From positions 1 to 7,106 of the forward strand of contig JACQDO010000350.1 of NCBI GenBank assembly GCA_016201085.1: a stretch of 7,106 nucleotides of DNA. Reading direction: 5' to 3'. Below the pieces are notes generated by a model. That model saw nothing but the letters and a program-made list of their open reading frames with translations, was not told where the DNA came from and made no database searches. Both the position numbers and the translations under genes were made by a program. Positions 1-6,205 of the stretch are shown piece by piece. The DNA comes from Hyphomicrobiales bacterium. Lineage in GTDB: Bacteria > Pseudomonadota > Alphaproteobacteria > Rhizobiales > Xanthobacteraceae. The number at the start of each line of letters is the position of its first letter. Within the stretch, counting starts at the first letter, position 1.

Positions 1-4
1 CGAA

Positions 5-1474
5 TTACGCCGCCACGCGCGCCAGGAAATCCTCGACCTCGCGGCGCAATTCGGCGGCGGCGGCTTCCACCGCCTGTGAGGCGGTGAGCACGCTTTCCGC
101 CGAGGCGCGGGTTTCGGTGGCGGCGCCGGCGACATCGCCCAGCACCGACACCACCAGCTTGGCGCCCTCGGAGGCGCTGGCGACGTTCTGCGAGATCTCA
201 GCCGTAGCCGAGCTCTGCTGATCGACCGCGGTCGAGACGACGTTGGCGCAACTGTCGATCTCCTGCATGCGTGTGGAGATGCGGCCGATCGCCGCCACCG
301 CGCCGCCGGTCGCCGTCTGCACCGAGCCGATCAGCCGGGAAATGTCCTCGGTCGCCTTGGCGGTCTGCACCGCCAGCGATTTGACCTCGGAGGCCACCAC
401 CGCGAAGCCCTTGCCGGCTTCGCCGGCGCGCGCCGCCTCGATGGTGGCGTTGAGCGCCAGCAGGTTGGTCTGTCCGGCGATGCTGTGGATGAGCTTGATC
501 ACGTCGCCGATCTTCTGCGCGGCCTGCGCCAGCGCGGCGATCTGCTGGTTGGTGTCCTGCGCCTCGCCGACCGCGCCGCGCACCACCTCGGTGGTCAGTC
601 CGAGCTGGCGGCTGATCTCGCCGATCGACCGGCTCAGTTCGTCGGCGGCTATCGCCGCGGTCTCCACGTTGGTCGAGGCTTCGTTCGACGCCGCTACCGC
701 GCTCTCGGCGCTTTTCGAGGTCTGGCCGGAATTGGCGAACAGGGTGGTGGCGGTCGAGCGCATCGCCATGGCGCCGTCGGTCACCGTGCGCAGGTGATCC
801 TCGACGCGGCGGCGGAAGGCGGCGATCGCCTGATCGATCGTGGTGCGCCGCTGCTGCTGCTCCTGCAAGGAATGGCGTTCGCGTTCGGCGTCGCGCCGCT
901 CGGTGATGTCCTCGTGCGTGCCGACCCAGCCGCCGCCGGGCATCGGCCGGTTGATGACGGAGATGATCCGGCCATCGGGGGATTTCGCCTCGGCGCTGGT
1001 GGTCTCGCCGCGCGCCATGGCCTCGACCAGCGCACGCCGGTAAGTCTCCGGGTCATGCGCGAAGCTGCCGGTGGCGGCGCGATGTTTGAGCACGTCGAGC
1101 AGACTGATGCCCGAGCGGGAGAATTCGTCGCCGAGTTTGTAGATCTCGACGTAACGCTGGTTGCTGATGACCAGCCGCTCGTTGCCGTCGAACATGCACA
1201 GACCCTGCGACATGTTGTTGAGCGCAACGCGCATGCGCACATTTTGTACTTGCAGTCCCTGCGCGGCGAAGACGACGGAAAATACCACCGCCAAAACGGC
1301 GGTCAGGCCGGCGAGGAATGCGGAGGCTACGGGTTCGGACGTTGCCGTGACCCAGGCGCCGACCGGCAGCGCATAATGAAACAACGCAAAGCTGCCCGCG
1401 AAAACGGCGAGCCAGATCGGCGCGAGCAGCCGCCAACCATGCCAGGTCGCGAGTGTGGGTTGAGCCTTGGCCAT
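5..1474 (-). CDS. Methyl-accepting chemotaxis protein with cytoplasmic PAS domain, no HAMP
   Basis: Chemoreceptor expected to pass a signal through CheW/CheA to the flagellar motor. The chosen start gives 489 residues. Two hydrophobic segments lie at about 14-37 and 50-71, separated by only about a dozen residues, so there is no periplasmic ligand domain. A PAS-type domain follows at about 83-190, starting at [12 protein letters not shown] and ending with the PAC-like [11 protein letters not shown] helical linker leads to the signalling hairpin, whose conserved tip (about 334-368) contains [18 protein letters not shown] and GFAVVASEV, with Thr343 where Ala is usual. I see no HAMP domain and no C-terminal CheR-binding pentapeptide. 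The open frame continues upstream to 1891, but those 139 codons read as non-coding and overlap the next gene, so the ATG at 1474 (MAKAQPT) is preferred. The Shine-Dalgarno is weak (CGGA about 8 nt upstream) and lies against an inverted repeat. Family is certain; ligand (redox, cofactor or metabolite through PAS) is unknown. Confidence 0.93.
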   Translation of the reverse strand: MAKAQPTLATWHGWRLLAPIWLAVFAGSFALFHYALPVGAWVTATSEPVASAFLAGLTAVLAVVFSVVFAAQGLQVQNVRMRVALNNMSQGLCMFDGNERLVISNQRYVEIYKLGDEFSRSGISLLDVLKHRAATGSFAHDPETYRRALVEAMARGETTSAEAKSPDGRIISVINRPMPGGGWVGTHEDITERRDAERERHSLQEQQQRRTTIDQAIAAFRRRVEDHLRTVTDGAMAMRSTATTLFANSGQTSKSAESAVAASNEASTNVETAAIAADELSRSIGEISRQLGLTTEVVRGAVGEAQDTNQQIAALAQAAQKIGDVIKLIHSIAGQTNLLALNATIEAARAGEAGKGFAVVASEVKSLAVQTAKATEDISRLIGSVQTATGGAVAAIGRISTRMQEIDSCANVVSTAVDQQSSATAEISQNVASASEGAKLVVSVLGDVAGAATETRASAESVLTASQAVEAAAAELRREVEDFLARVAA

Positions 1475-1481
1475 ACTACAT

Positions 1482-1498
1482 CCGTACCGCGGGTACGG
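1482..1498. promoter_or_regulatory. Perfect 7-bp inverted repeat just upstream of the chemoreceptor start
   Basis: CCGTACC, a GCG spacer, then GGTACGG: perfect arms of 7 bp. It ends 7 nt before the chemoreceptor ATG (minus strand), and the only Shine-Dalgarno-like bases of that gene (CGGA) overlap its promoter-distal arm. It could be a repressor operator or, in RNA, a hairpin that masks the ribosome binding site. The symmetry is seen; either function is inferred. Confidence 0.45.
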
Positions 1499-1505
1499 TA
1501 TTCCC

Positions 1506-1515
1506 CAACCGGTTG
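1506..1515. promoter_or_regulatory. 10-bp perfect palindrome CAACCGGTTG
   Basis: A gapless 10-bp palindrome 7 bp away from the 1482-1498 inverted repeat. Its right half (CGGTT) recurs one helical turn further on at 1521-1525. This is operator-like in size and phasing, but short palindromes occur by chance and no regulator gene is adjacent. Confidence 0.3.
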
Positions 1516-1545
1516 TTTTACGGTTAATGTCGGATGAGCGATTTA

Positions 1546-1560
1546 TTAGGGAAATCTTAA
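1546..1560 (+). promoter_or_regulatory. Possible CtrA-like box (TTAG-N7-TTAA)
   Basis: The alphaproteobacterial CtrA consensus is TTAA-N7-TTAAC. Here TTAG, seven bases, then TTAA are seen: one mismatch in the first half-site, and A instead of C after the second. It sits 71-85 bp upstream of the chemoreceptor start. CtrA control of motility and chemotaxis genes is known in this class, which makes the site worth noting, but an A+T-rich patch can give this match by chance. Confidence 0.25.
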
Positions 1561-1636
1561 AATCGGCAGGGGGTGGCCGGATGTCGCGGGACAGCGCACA
1601 CGATGCAGCGGTTTCATTCGCGATGGGCGACCGACC

Positions 1637-1643
1637 GGAAGGA
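1637..1643 (+). promoter_or_regulatory. Ribosome binding site for the GlcG/HbpS-family gene
   Basis: GGAAGGA, 8 nt before the ATG at 1652, is a strong Shine-Dalgarno match. It supports that start. The larger open frame running in another phase from 1573 is not supported. Confidence 0.75.
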
Positions 1644-1651
1644 TAACCAGC

Positions 1652-2173
1652 ATGGCCAAGTTGCGCGCGGTCGAGTGCCGCGAATTCATCCAGGCGGCGA
1701 TCGAGAAGGCCGAAGAGATGGGCGTGCCGGTCTCGATCGCCGTGGTCGGGCCGGAGGGTCACCTGATCGCGGTCGAGCGCATGGACGAGGCCGGCTTCAT
1801 CACGCCGGAGACGGCCATCGCCAAAGCCTTCACGGTGGCGGCCTTCCGTTCCATGAGCCCGCGCTTTCCCGACGGGCTGGTGATCCAGCAATGGTTCAAG
1901 GAGCGCAATCCACAGCTGCTAGCCAACCTGGCGGCTCTTACCAACGGCCGCATCGCGGCATCGGGCGGCGCTGCACCGGTGTTCAAGGGCGACGAGCTGG
2001 TCGGCGCCTATGGCATTTCCGGCGGCACCTCGCAGCAGGACGAGGAGATGGCGCTCTATGCCCGCGCCAAGGTCGGCTGGGCGCATGAATCGTCGGCCGA
2101 GCCGAAGGCGAGCGTGAAGGCGCACATCAACGAGCTCTACGCCAAGGCCGGCATCAAGGACCGCAAGCTGTGA
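1652..2173 (+). CDS. GlcG/HbpS-family (DUF336) protein
   Basis: Small cytoplasmic protein of the GlcG/HbpS (PF03928) family. Members include the heme-binding HbpS of Streptomyces and GlcG of glycolate operons; for most members the biochemical role is unproven. Family features are seen in order: [20 protein letters not shown] (26-45), a [15 protein letters not shown] helix (51-65), and the C-terminal glycine-rich signature [20 protein letters not shown] followed by [11 protein letters not shown] (about 104-134). No signal peptide or membrane segment is present. At 173 residues it is longer than the usual 130-150, because of a charged tail of about 30 residues after the family core. The start has a strong Shine-Dalgarno (1637-1643). 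Its TGA stop overlaps the GTG start of the molybdenum hydroxylase gene, so the two are almost surely one operon and translationally coupled. Heme binding is family knowledge for some members only and is not shown here. Confidence 0.9.
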   Translation: MAKLRAVECREFIQAAIEKAEEMGVPVSIAVVGPEGHLIAVERMDEAGFITPETAIAKAFTVAAFRSMSPRFPDGLVIQQWFKERNPQLLANLAALTNGRIAASGGAAPVFKGDELVGAYGISGGTSQQDEEMALYARAKVGWAHESSAEPKASVKAHINELYAKAGIKDRKL

Positions 2174-4485
2174 CCGTTCATCAGAAATTTTCCGGCCGCG
2201 TCGAGGACGAGGCGCTGCTGCGCGGGCAGGGCCGCTTCGGCGACGACGTGAAACCCGAGGGCAGCCTGGCCGCGTATTTCCTGCGCTCACCGCACGCCTT
2301 CGCCCGCATCGAGCGCATCGACGCCACGGCGGCGAAAGCGGCAAAGGGTGTGGTGGCGGTGTTCACCGCCGCCGATCTGGCGAGCGCGCATTACCATTCC
2401 ATCTCGCATCCGCATCCGATGCCCGGACGCGGCGGCAAGGTGGCGGTGGCGCCGCATCGCCCGGCGCTCGCCGGCGAGCGGGTGATGCATGTCGGCGAGC
2501 CGCTGGCCATGGTGGTGGCGGTGAGCGCGGCCGCGGCGCAGGACGCCGCCGAGTTGATCGTGGTCGAGTACGAGGAGAGCGCTGCCGTCACCGATGCACG
2601 CGCGGCGCTCGCGCCGAGCGCGCCGCAACTCTGGCCGGAGGCGCCCGGCAATATCGGTTTCGACTGGAGCGCGCCGGCCGATCCCGACGGCAAGAAGAAC
2701 GCCGCGCTGGAACGCGCCTTCGCTGAGGCCGCGCATGTGGTACGCGTCGAACTCGTCAACCAGCGCCTGGTGGTGGCCTCGCTCGAGCCGCGCACGGCCA
2801 GCGCCAGCTACGACGCCGAGAGCAAGCAGTTCACTTTACGCTGCGGTTCGCAAGCGGTGGCCGCCGTGCGCGGCCAGGTCGCCGGCAGCCTCAGCATAAA
2901 GCCGGAGGAACTGCGCGTCGTCACCGACGATCTCGGCGGCGCTTTCGGCATGAAGGGCTGGTGCTATCCCGAATACGTGGCGATGCTGCATGGCGCGCGC
3001 GTCTTAAATCGGCCGATCCACTGGGTATCGACGCGTTCGGAAGCCTTCGTCAGCGACAATCAGGGCCGCGACTCGTTCTGGACGGTGGAATTGGCGCTCA
3101 GCAAACGTGGCCGCTTCCTCGCCTTGCGCGTCGGCTGCATCGGCAACATGGGCGCCTATTTCACCGGCGTCGCGCATTTCGTCGTCACCACGCACATCTC
3201 CGGCTGCCTGCCGACGGTCTACGACATCCCGCACGCGCAGGTGAACACGCGCTGCGTCTTCACCAATACGCTGCCGACCGGGCCCTATCGCGGCGCCGGA
3301 CGTCCGGAGGCAAGCTATCTGATCGAGCGCGCGATCGATGCCGCCGCCGACCAGACCGGCATCGACGCCGCCGAACTGCGCCGGCGCAATCTGATCCAGC
3401 CCAAGCAGATCCCCTACACCACCGCCTTCGGCAACAGCTATGACAGCGGCGATTTTCCCGGCGCTTTCGAACGCGCGCTGGCGCTTAGCCATTACGCCGG
3501 CTTTGCCGCGCGCAAGAAGGCGGCGAAGAAAGCGGGCAGACTGCGCGGCATCGGTATCGGCTGCTATCTGGAGATCGCCGGCGCCTTCCCGGAAGAGGCC
3601 GCGCGCATCGCGTTTCCCGGCGGCGACAAAGTGCTGGTCAGCGTCGGCGCCGGCGGCAGCGGGCAGGGCCATCCGACCGTGTTCCCCGCCGTTGCGGCGC
3701 GTCGGTTCGGCATTGCGCCGGAAGCGGTGACGCTGTTGTCCGGCGATTCGGCGCGCGACGTGCCGGGTTTCGGCGCGGTCGCCTCGCGCTCGGCGATGAT
3801 GACGGGCGGCGCCATCGCCGTCACCACCGACCGAGTGATCGAGAAAGGCAAAAAGGTTGCCGCCATGCTGTTGCAGGCCGGCGAGGCCGAGATCGATTAC
3901 CGCGATGGCAAATTCATCGTGCGTGGCACGGCGCGCGAAGTCCCGCTGTTCGAGGTGGCCGCGCGCGCGGCCGAGCTGGCTCGCCAGGGCGTCATCGCGG
4001 AGAGCCTCGACAGCCAGGTCACCGTCAAGCTGCCGCCGTCATTCCCGAACGGCTGTCATGTCGCCGAGGTCGAGATCGATCCCGACACCGGCGCGGTGCG
4101 AATCGTCAATTACGTAGCGGTCGGCGACTGCGGCAACGGGCTCGACGACACTATCGTCACCGGCCAGATGCATGGCGGGGTGGCGCAGGGGCTGGGCCAA
4201 GCGTTGACCGAGAATACGGTCTACGACGCCGGCGGCCAACTGGTGTCGGGCTCGTTCATGGACTACGCCATGCCGCGCGCTCACGACGTGCCGTCGATGC
4301 AGGTCGAGCATCGCGCCGTCGCTTGCCGCACCAATCCGCTCGGCGTGAAGGGCACCGGCGAGGCCGGCACCACCGCGGCGCCGCCGGCGCTGATCAACGC
4401 CATCCTCGACGCGCTGCCCAACGGCGCGCAGCTCGACATGCCGGCGACGCCGGAGCGGGTGTGGAAGGCGTTGCAGAAGGCGTAG
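2170..4485 (+). CDS. Xanthine-oxidase-family molybdopterin-binding large subunit
   Basis: Catalytic subunit of a molybdenum hydroxylase, which oxidises a C-H or aldehyde group using water as the oxygen source. It is 771 residues, full length for a separate large subunit. The N-terminal RVEDEALLRGQGRFGDD (10-26) opens the hammerhead domain (to about 130). Cofactor motifs are GGAFGMKG (256-263), GPYRGAGRPE (371-380), GQGH (498-501), GDS with SRS (525-527, 539-541) and GTGEAGTTAAPPALINAI, whose Glu731 is the predicted catalytic base. The loop at 371-380 lacks the cysteine of form I CO dehydrogenase (AYRCSFR) and resembles the AYRGAGR form, so a CO dehydrogenase label would be unsafe. There is no Tat signal, so it is cytoplasmic. 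The GTG start gives a 4-bp overlap with the preceding stop. No FAD (medium) or 2Fe-2S (small) subunit gene lies in the window. The gene ends in tandem in-frame stops TAG TGA. Substrate unknown. Confidence 0.95.
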   Translation: MTVHQKFSGRVEDEALLRGQGRFGDDVKPEGSLAAYFLRSPHAFARIERIDATAAKAAKGVVAVFTAADLASAHYHSISHPHPMPGRGGKVAVAPHRPALAGERVMHVGEPLAMVVAVSAAAAQDAAELIVVEYEESAAVTDARAALAPSAPQLWPEAPGNIGFDWSAPADPDGKKNAALERAFAEAAHVVRVELVNQRLVVASLEPRTASASYDAESKQFTLRCGSQAVAAVRGQVAGSLSIKPEELRVVTDDLGGAFGMKGWCYPEYVAMLHGARVLNRPIHWVSTRSEAFVSDNQGRDSFWTVELALSKRGRFLALRVGCIGNMGAYFTGVAHFVVTTHISGCLPTVYDIPHAQVNTRCVFTNTLPTGPYRGAGRPEASYLIERAIDAAADQTGIDAAELRRRNLIQPKQIPYTTAFGNSYDSGDFPGAFERALALSHYAGFAARKKAAKKAGRLRGIGIGCYLEIAGAFPEEAARIAFPGGDKVLVSVGAGGSGQGHPTVFPAVAARRFGIAPEAVTLLSGDSARDVPGFGAVASRSAMMTGGAIAVTTDRVIEKGKKVAAMLLQAGEAEIDYRDGKFIVRGTAREVPLFEVAARAAELARQGVIAESLDSQVTVKLPPSFPNGCHVAEVEIDPDTGAVRIVNYVAVGDCGNGLDDTIVTGQMHGGVAQGLGQALTENTVYDAGGQLVSGSFMDYAMPRAHDVPSMQVEHRAVACRTNPLGVKGTGEAGTTAAPPALINAILDALPNGAQLDMPATPERVWKALQKA

Positions 4486-4496
4486 TGATGCATCCA

Positions 4497-4640
4497 TTTC
4501 CCCTCCCCCCGCGAGCTCTTGCGAGTGGTGGGGAGGGGTCAGGGGTGGGGGGCTCGTTGCTTCAAAGAAAAGTGCCCCGACCCCGGCGCTGCGCGCCGAC
4601 CCCCCCCCGCGCTCGCAAGCGCTCGCGGGGGAGGGAAAAG
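4497..4640. repeat. Large GC-rich inverted repeat between convergent genes
   Basis: The outer arms, 4497-4525 and 4612-4640, are near-identical in opposite orientation: each reads T-tract, C/T-rich tract, CGCGAG, a variable centre, then TTGCGAG. Inside lie a CCCCTCCCC / GGGGAGGGG pair (4500-4508 / 4530-4538), a GGGGTCAGGGG / CCCCGACCCC pair (4535-4545 / 4575-4584), and a small hairpin GGCGC-TGC-GCGCC (4585-4597). The element begins 11 nt after the hydroxylase stop and ends 2-3 nt after the Bug-gene stop. The wording of the modules resembles dispersed palindromic repeats common in Bradyrhizobium and relatives, which is recalled and not searched. It may protect or separate the two converging transcripts. 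No U-tract follows the stem on either strand, so it is not a canonical intrinsic terminator. Confidence 0.8.
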
Positions 4641-4642
4641 AG

Positions 4643-5638
4643 CTACTGCCCCACGTCGATCTTCACCGCCTCGGTGATGGTGTGCCAGTGCTTGATCTCT
4701 CCGGCCAGCCAGTCATTGGCGTCGGCGAGCGACTTGCTCGGCACCACGTTGAAGTTCTGCTTGCCGAGCTTCTCTTTCGCCTCCGGCGACGTCAGCGCCT
4801 TGGTCACCGCCGCGTAGGCCGCTTCCAGCACCGGCTGCGGCGTCGCCGCCGGCGCGAACAGGCCGTTCCAGGCCACGGTGCCGACATCCGGGTAGCCGAC
4901 CTCCTTCATGGTCGGGACGTTGGGATATTCCTTCAGCCGCTCGCGGCTGACCACGGCAAGCGGACGAAGTTTGCCGGATTGCACCATGCCGGCGGTGGAG
5001 GCGACGTTGAGAAAGGCGGCGTGTACGTCGCCGCGCAGCATGTCCTGGATGACGCCGGCGGCGCCGTTCTTGTTGGGCAGCCCGCGCATGTCGAGGTCGC
5101 CGGCGCGCTTGGCGAAATAAGCCATGTCGTAATGCGGATAGGAGCCGATGCCGACGGTGCCGTAGCTCACTTTGCCGGGGTTCTTCTTGGCGTAGTCGAT
5201 CAGCTCGGCCACCGTCTTGGGCGAGAAGTCGTTGGCGGTGGTCACCAGCAGGAAGGCCGGCACATCGATCAGATTGGTCACCGCCACCACGCTCTTGCTG
5301 TAGCTGGCCGACAGCTTCTTGGCATAGATGATCGGCGTGATCGCGTTGGTCGACACGTTGCCGAGCATCAGCGTATAGCCGTCGGGCGCCGACTTCACCA
5401 TTTCGTCGATCGCCAGCAGACCGAAGGCGCCCGGTTTGTTGAGCACGACGAAGGGTTGGCCGGTGACTTTCTGAAATTCGTCGCCGACGATACGCGCCAC
5501 GATGTCGGTGGCGCCGCCTGGCGCATAAGGCACGATCACCTTGACCGGCCGGCTCGGATATTTGTCTTGCGCCGAAGCGGCGGCGATGCCGAAGGCGAGG
5601 CCGACGGCGGCGAGCAGGAACAGACTGATGCGTTTCAT
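4643..5638 (-). CDS. Bug/TctC-family tripartite tricarboxylate transporter solute-binding protein
   Basis: Periplasmic binding protein of the Bug (TctC, PF03401) family, which captures small carboxylated or amide-bearing organic compounds. The 331-residue product has a signal peptide with a basic start (MKRISLF), a hydrophobic core, and probable cleavage after ASA before QDKYPSRP. The mature N-terminus shows the family signature YPSRPVKVIVPYAPGGATDI followed by VARIV. Further family landmarks are PDGYTLMLGN, KVSYGTVGIGS, VHAAFLN, SGKLRPLAV and the YPNVPTMKEVGYPDV segment. The open frame extends to a TTG at 5644, but GGAGGA at 5645-5650 directly abuts that codon and sits 6 nt from the ATG at 5638, so ATG is chosen. 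The cupin gene ends 33 bp upstream, suggesting one transcript. No TctA or TctB membrane genes are in the window. Bug proteins are often orphans that share a transporter encoded elsewhere. The ligand cannot be read from sequence. Confidence 0.95.
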   Translation of the reverse strand: MKRISLFLLAAVGLAFGIAAASAQDKYPSRPVKVIVPYAPGGATDIVARIVGDEFQKVTGQPFVVLNKPGAFGLLAIDEMVKSAPDGYTLMLGNVSTNAITPIIYAKKLSASYSKSVVAVTNLIDVPAFLLVTTANDFSPKTVAELIDYAKKNPGKVSYGTVGIGSYPHYDMAYFAKRAGDLDMRGLPNKNGAAGVIQDMLRGDVHAAFLNVASTAGMVQSGKLRPLAVVSRERLKEYPNVPTMKEVGYPDVGTVAWNGLFAPAATPQPVLEAAYAAVTKALTSPEAKEKLGKQNFNVVPSKSLADANDWLAGEIKHWHTITEAVKIDVGQ

Positions 5639-5644
5639 CGTCAA

Positions 5645-5650
5645 TCCTCC
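5645..5650 (-). promoter_or_regulatory. Ribosome binding site deciding the Bug-protein start
   Basis: On the minus strand this reads GGAGGA, with 6 nt (TTGACG) before the ATG at 5638. The upstream TTG at 5644 has no spacing from it and is not usable with this site. Confidence 0.85.
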
Positions 5651-5671
5651 AAAATGGTTGCTTGTCGTTTC

Positions 5672-6016
5672 TTAAGCCGCCTTGATTCCATGCAGGCTGT
5701 GCGAGGCATCCTTGCAGGTGAAGAACACAACATCGCCGTCGGCGGTCGCCTTGCCGGCGTGGATGGTGTTGGCCGGGATGTAGATTACCGCGCCCGGCTT
5801 GGCGTCGATCGGTTTGCCGCCGATGGTGGCGCGGAAGGTGCCTTCCAGGATGTAGATCCATTGCTCGTTCGGGTGAGAATGCGGCTCGGCGCCGGTGCCG
5901 GCCTTCATGCGCATCAGACCGACAATCATGCGGTCGCCTTCCACGCACGGTCCGTGCGCGGTCGAATAGGCCGGCCCGCCCATGATCTTGGCGACCGTGC
6001 CGAGGTCGAACACCAT
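5672..6016 (-). CDS. Small single-domain cupin protein
   Basis: A 114-residue single-domain cupin. Motif 1 is seen as PHSHPNEQWIYILEG (45-59) and motif 2 as PGAVIYIPANTIH (74-86). Predicted metal ligands are His46, His48, Gln52 and His86, with Gln in the place usually taken by Glu, a variation known in small cupins. There is no signal peptide, so it is cytoplasmic. Small cupins of this sort serve as dioxygenases, isomerases or binding proteins, and the sequence does not choose between them. The ATG at 6016 is the only upstream ATG possible, because an in-frame TGA lies six codons before it inside the adjacent repeat. A second ATG at codon 12 (MGGPAYS) is a less likely start. The Shine-Dalgarno is weak. 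It lies 33 bp upstream of the Bug-protein gene on the same strand and is probably co-transcribed with it. Confidence 0.88.
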   Translation of the reverse strand: MVFDLGTVAKIMGGPAYSTAHGPCVEGDRMIVGLMRMKAGTGAEPHSHPNEQWIYILEGTFRATIGGKPIDAKPGAVIYIPANTIHAGKATADGDVVFFTCKDASHSLHGIKAA

Positions 6017-6030
6017 GCGGGTTTCTATCT

Positions 6031-6130
6031 GTCATTCCGGGGCGCGAGCGAGCGAACCAGGAATCCAGAGTTTACTACTGAGCTTGTGTCTGGATTCCGG
6101 ATCCGGCCCTGCGGGCCGTCCCGGAATGAC
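6031..6130. repeat. 100-bp palindromic intergenic repeat (GTCATTCCGGG type)
   Basis: Perfect 11-bp ends: GTCATTCCGGG (6031-6041) and CCCGGAATGAC (6120-6130). Inside is a perfect 10-bp pair GGAATCCAGA (6060-6069) / TCTGGATTCC (6089-6098), plus a side hairpin GGCCC-TGC-GGGCC (6105-6117). Together these can fold as a branched structure with an outer stem, an inner stem and a side hairpin. The GTCATTCCGGG...GGAATCC architecture matches what I recall as a frequent dispersed intergenic repeat in Bradyrhizobium, Rhodopseudomonas and Xanthobacteraceae genomes; copy number cannot be tested here. It has no ORF and is likely a non-autonomous repeat or MITE-like relic. No obvious target-site duplication was seen. 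Confidence 0.85.
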
Positions 6131-6190
6131 GAGTAGGGTCCGCATCACCGTTCGGCCACGGTCCGCGGGCAGTTTGCGGGCTCGCGATTC

Positions 6191-6195
6191 GGAGA
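6191..6195 (+). promoter_or_regulatory. Ribosome binding site for the CAP-domain lipoprotein
   Basis: GGAGA lies 10 nt before the ATG at 6206 and only 4 nt before a TTG at 6200. The ATG is preferred because both codon type and signal-peptide shape are satisfied. The TTG two codons earlier remains possible. Confidence 0.55.
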
Positions 6196-6205
6196 AAGCT
6201 TGCTA

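Larger units (their letters stand above)
1475..1651. promoter_or_regulatory. Divergent intergenic region between chemoreceptor and GlcG/HbpS gene
   Basis: This 177-bp spacer is more A+T-rich than its surroundings, mainly at 1511-1562, and must carry promoters for both divergent units. I could not find a convincing sigma-70 -35/-10 pair on either strand. It does contain two palindromes (1482-1498 and 1506-1515), a CGGTT direct repeat with an 11-bp period (1510-1514 and 1521-1525), and a TTAG-N7-TTAA element at 1546-1560. That regulators bind here is inference from the symmetry. Confidence 0.5.
6017..6205. promoter_or_regulatory. Divergent intergenic region between cupin and CAP lipoprotein genes
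   Basis: This 189-bp spacer must hold promoters for both divergent genes, yet 100 bp of it is a palindromic repeat (6031-6130). The remainder on the CAP side, 6131-6205, has a GGTCCGC direct repeat (6137-6143 and 6160-6166, period 23 bp). No clear -35/-10 pair was found. The cupin promoter must lie inside or beyond the repeat. Confidence 0.4.

Noticed and set aside
485..1537. 350-codon plus-strand open frame opposite the chemoreceptor
   Set aside because: Composition (many Arg, Gly, His, Asp) is the shadow expected opposite a GC-rich gene, and the minus-strand product has clear chemoreceptor motifs.
1466..1660. Inverted copies of ATGGCCAAG at the two divergent gene starts
   Set aside because: Both are simply Met-Ala-Lys starts in a GC-rich genome; similarity does not extend upstream or downstream.
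1475..1891. N-terminal extension of the chemoreceptor by 139 codons on the minus strand
   Set aside because: The extra sequence is low-complexity, Arg/His/Asp-rich, overlaps the start of the DUF336 gene on the other strand, and precedes a clean membrane-protein N-terminus at 1474.
4497..4640. Canonical intrinsic terminator at the convergent junction
   Set aside because: The stem is strong, but no T-tract follows it on either strand; the T-runs lie before the stem instead. Reported as a repeat only.
5639..5644. TTG start for the Bug protein
   Set aside because: The Shine-Dalgarno GGAGGA directly abuts the TTG with no spacer but is ideally spaced for the ATG at 5638.
4713..6035. Long minus-strand open frame in a second phase over the same two genes
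   Set aside because: Arg-rich out-of-phase reading of the Bug and cupin genes; its start lies in the repeat end.
6031..6130. CRISPR or tRNA-like element
   Set aside because: There is a single palindromic unit with no spacers, and no tRNA arms or acceptor features.
4682..6136. Long plus-strand open frame across the Bug and cupin genes
   Set aside because: It runs antisense through two recognised genes and a palindromic repeat and has no family motif.
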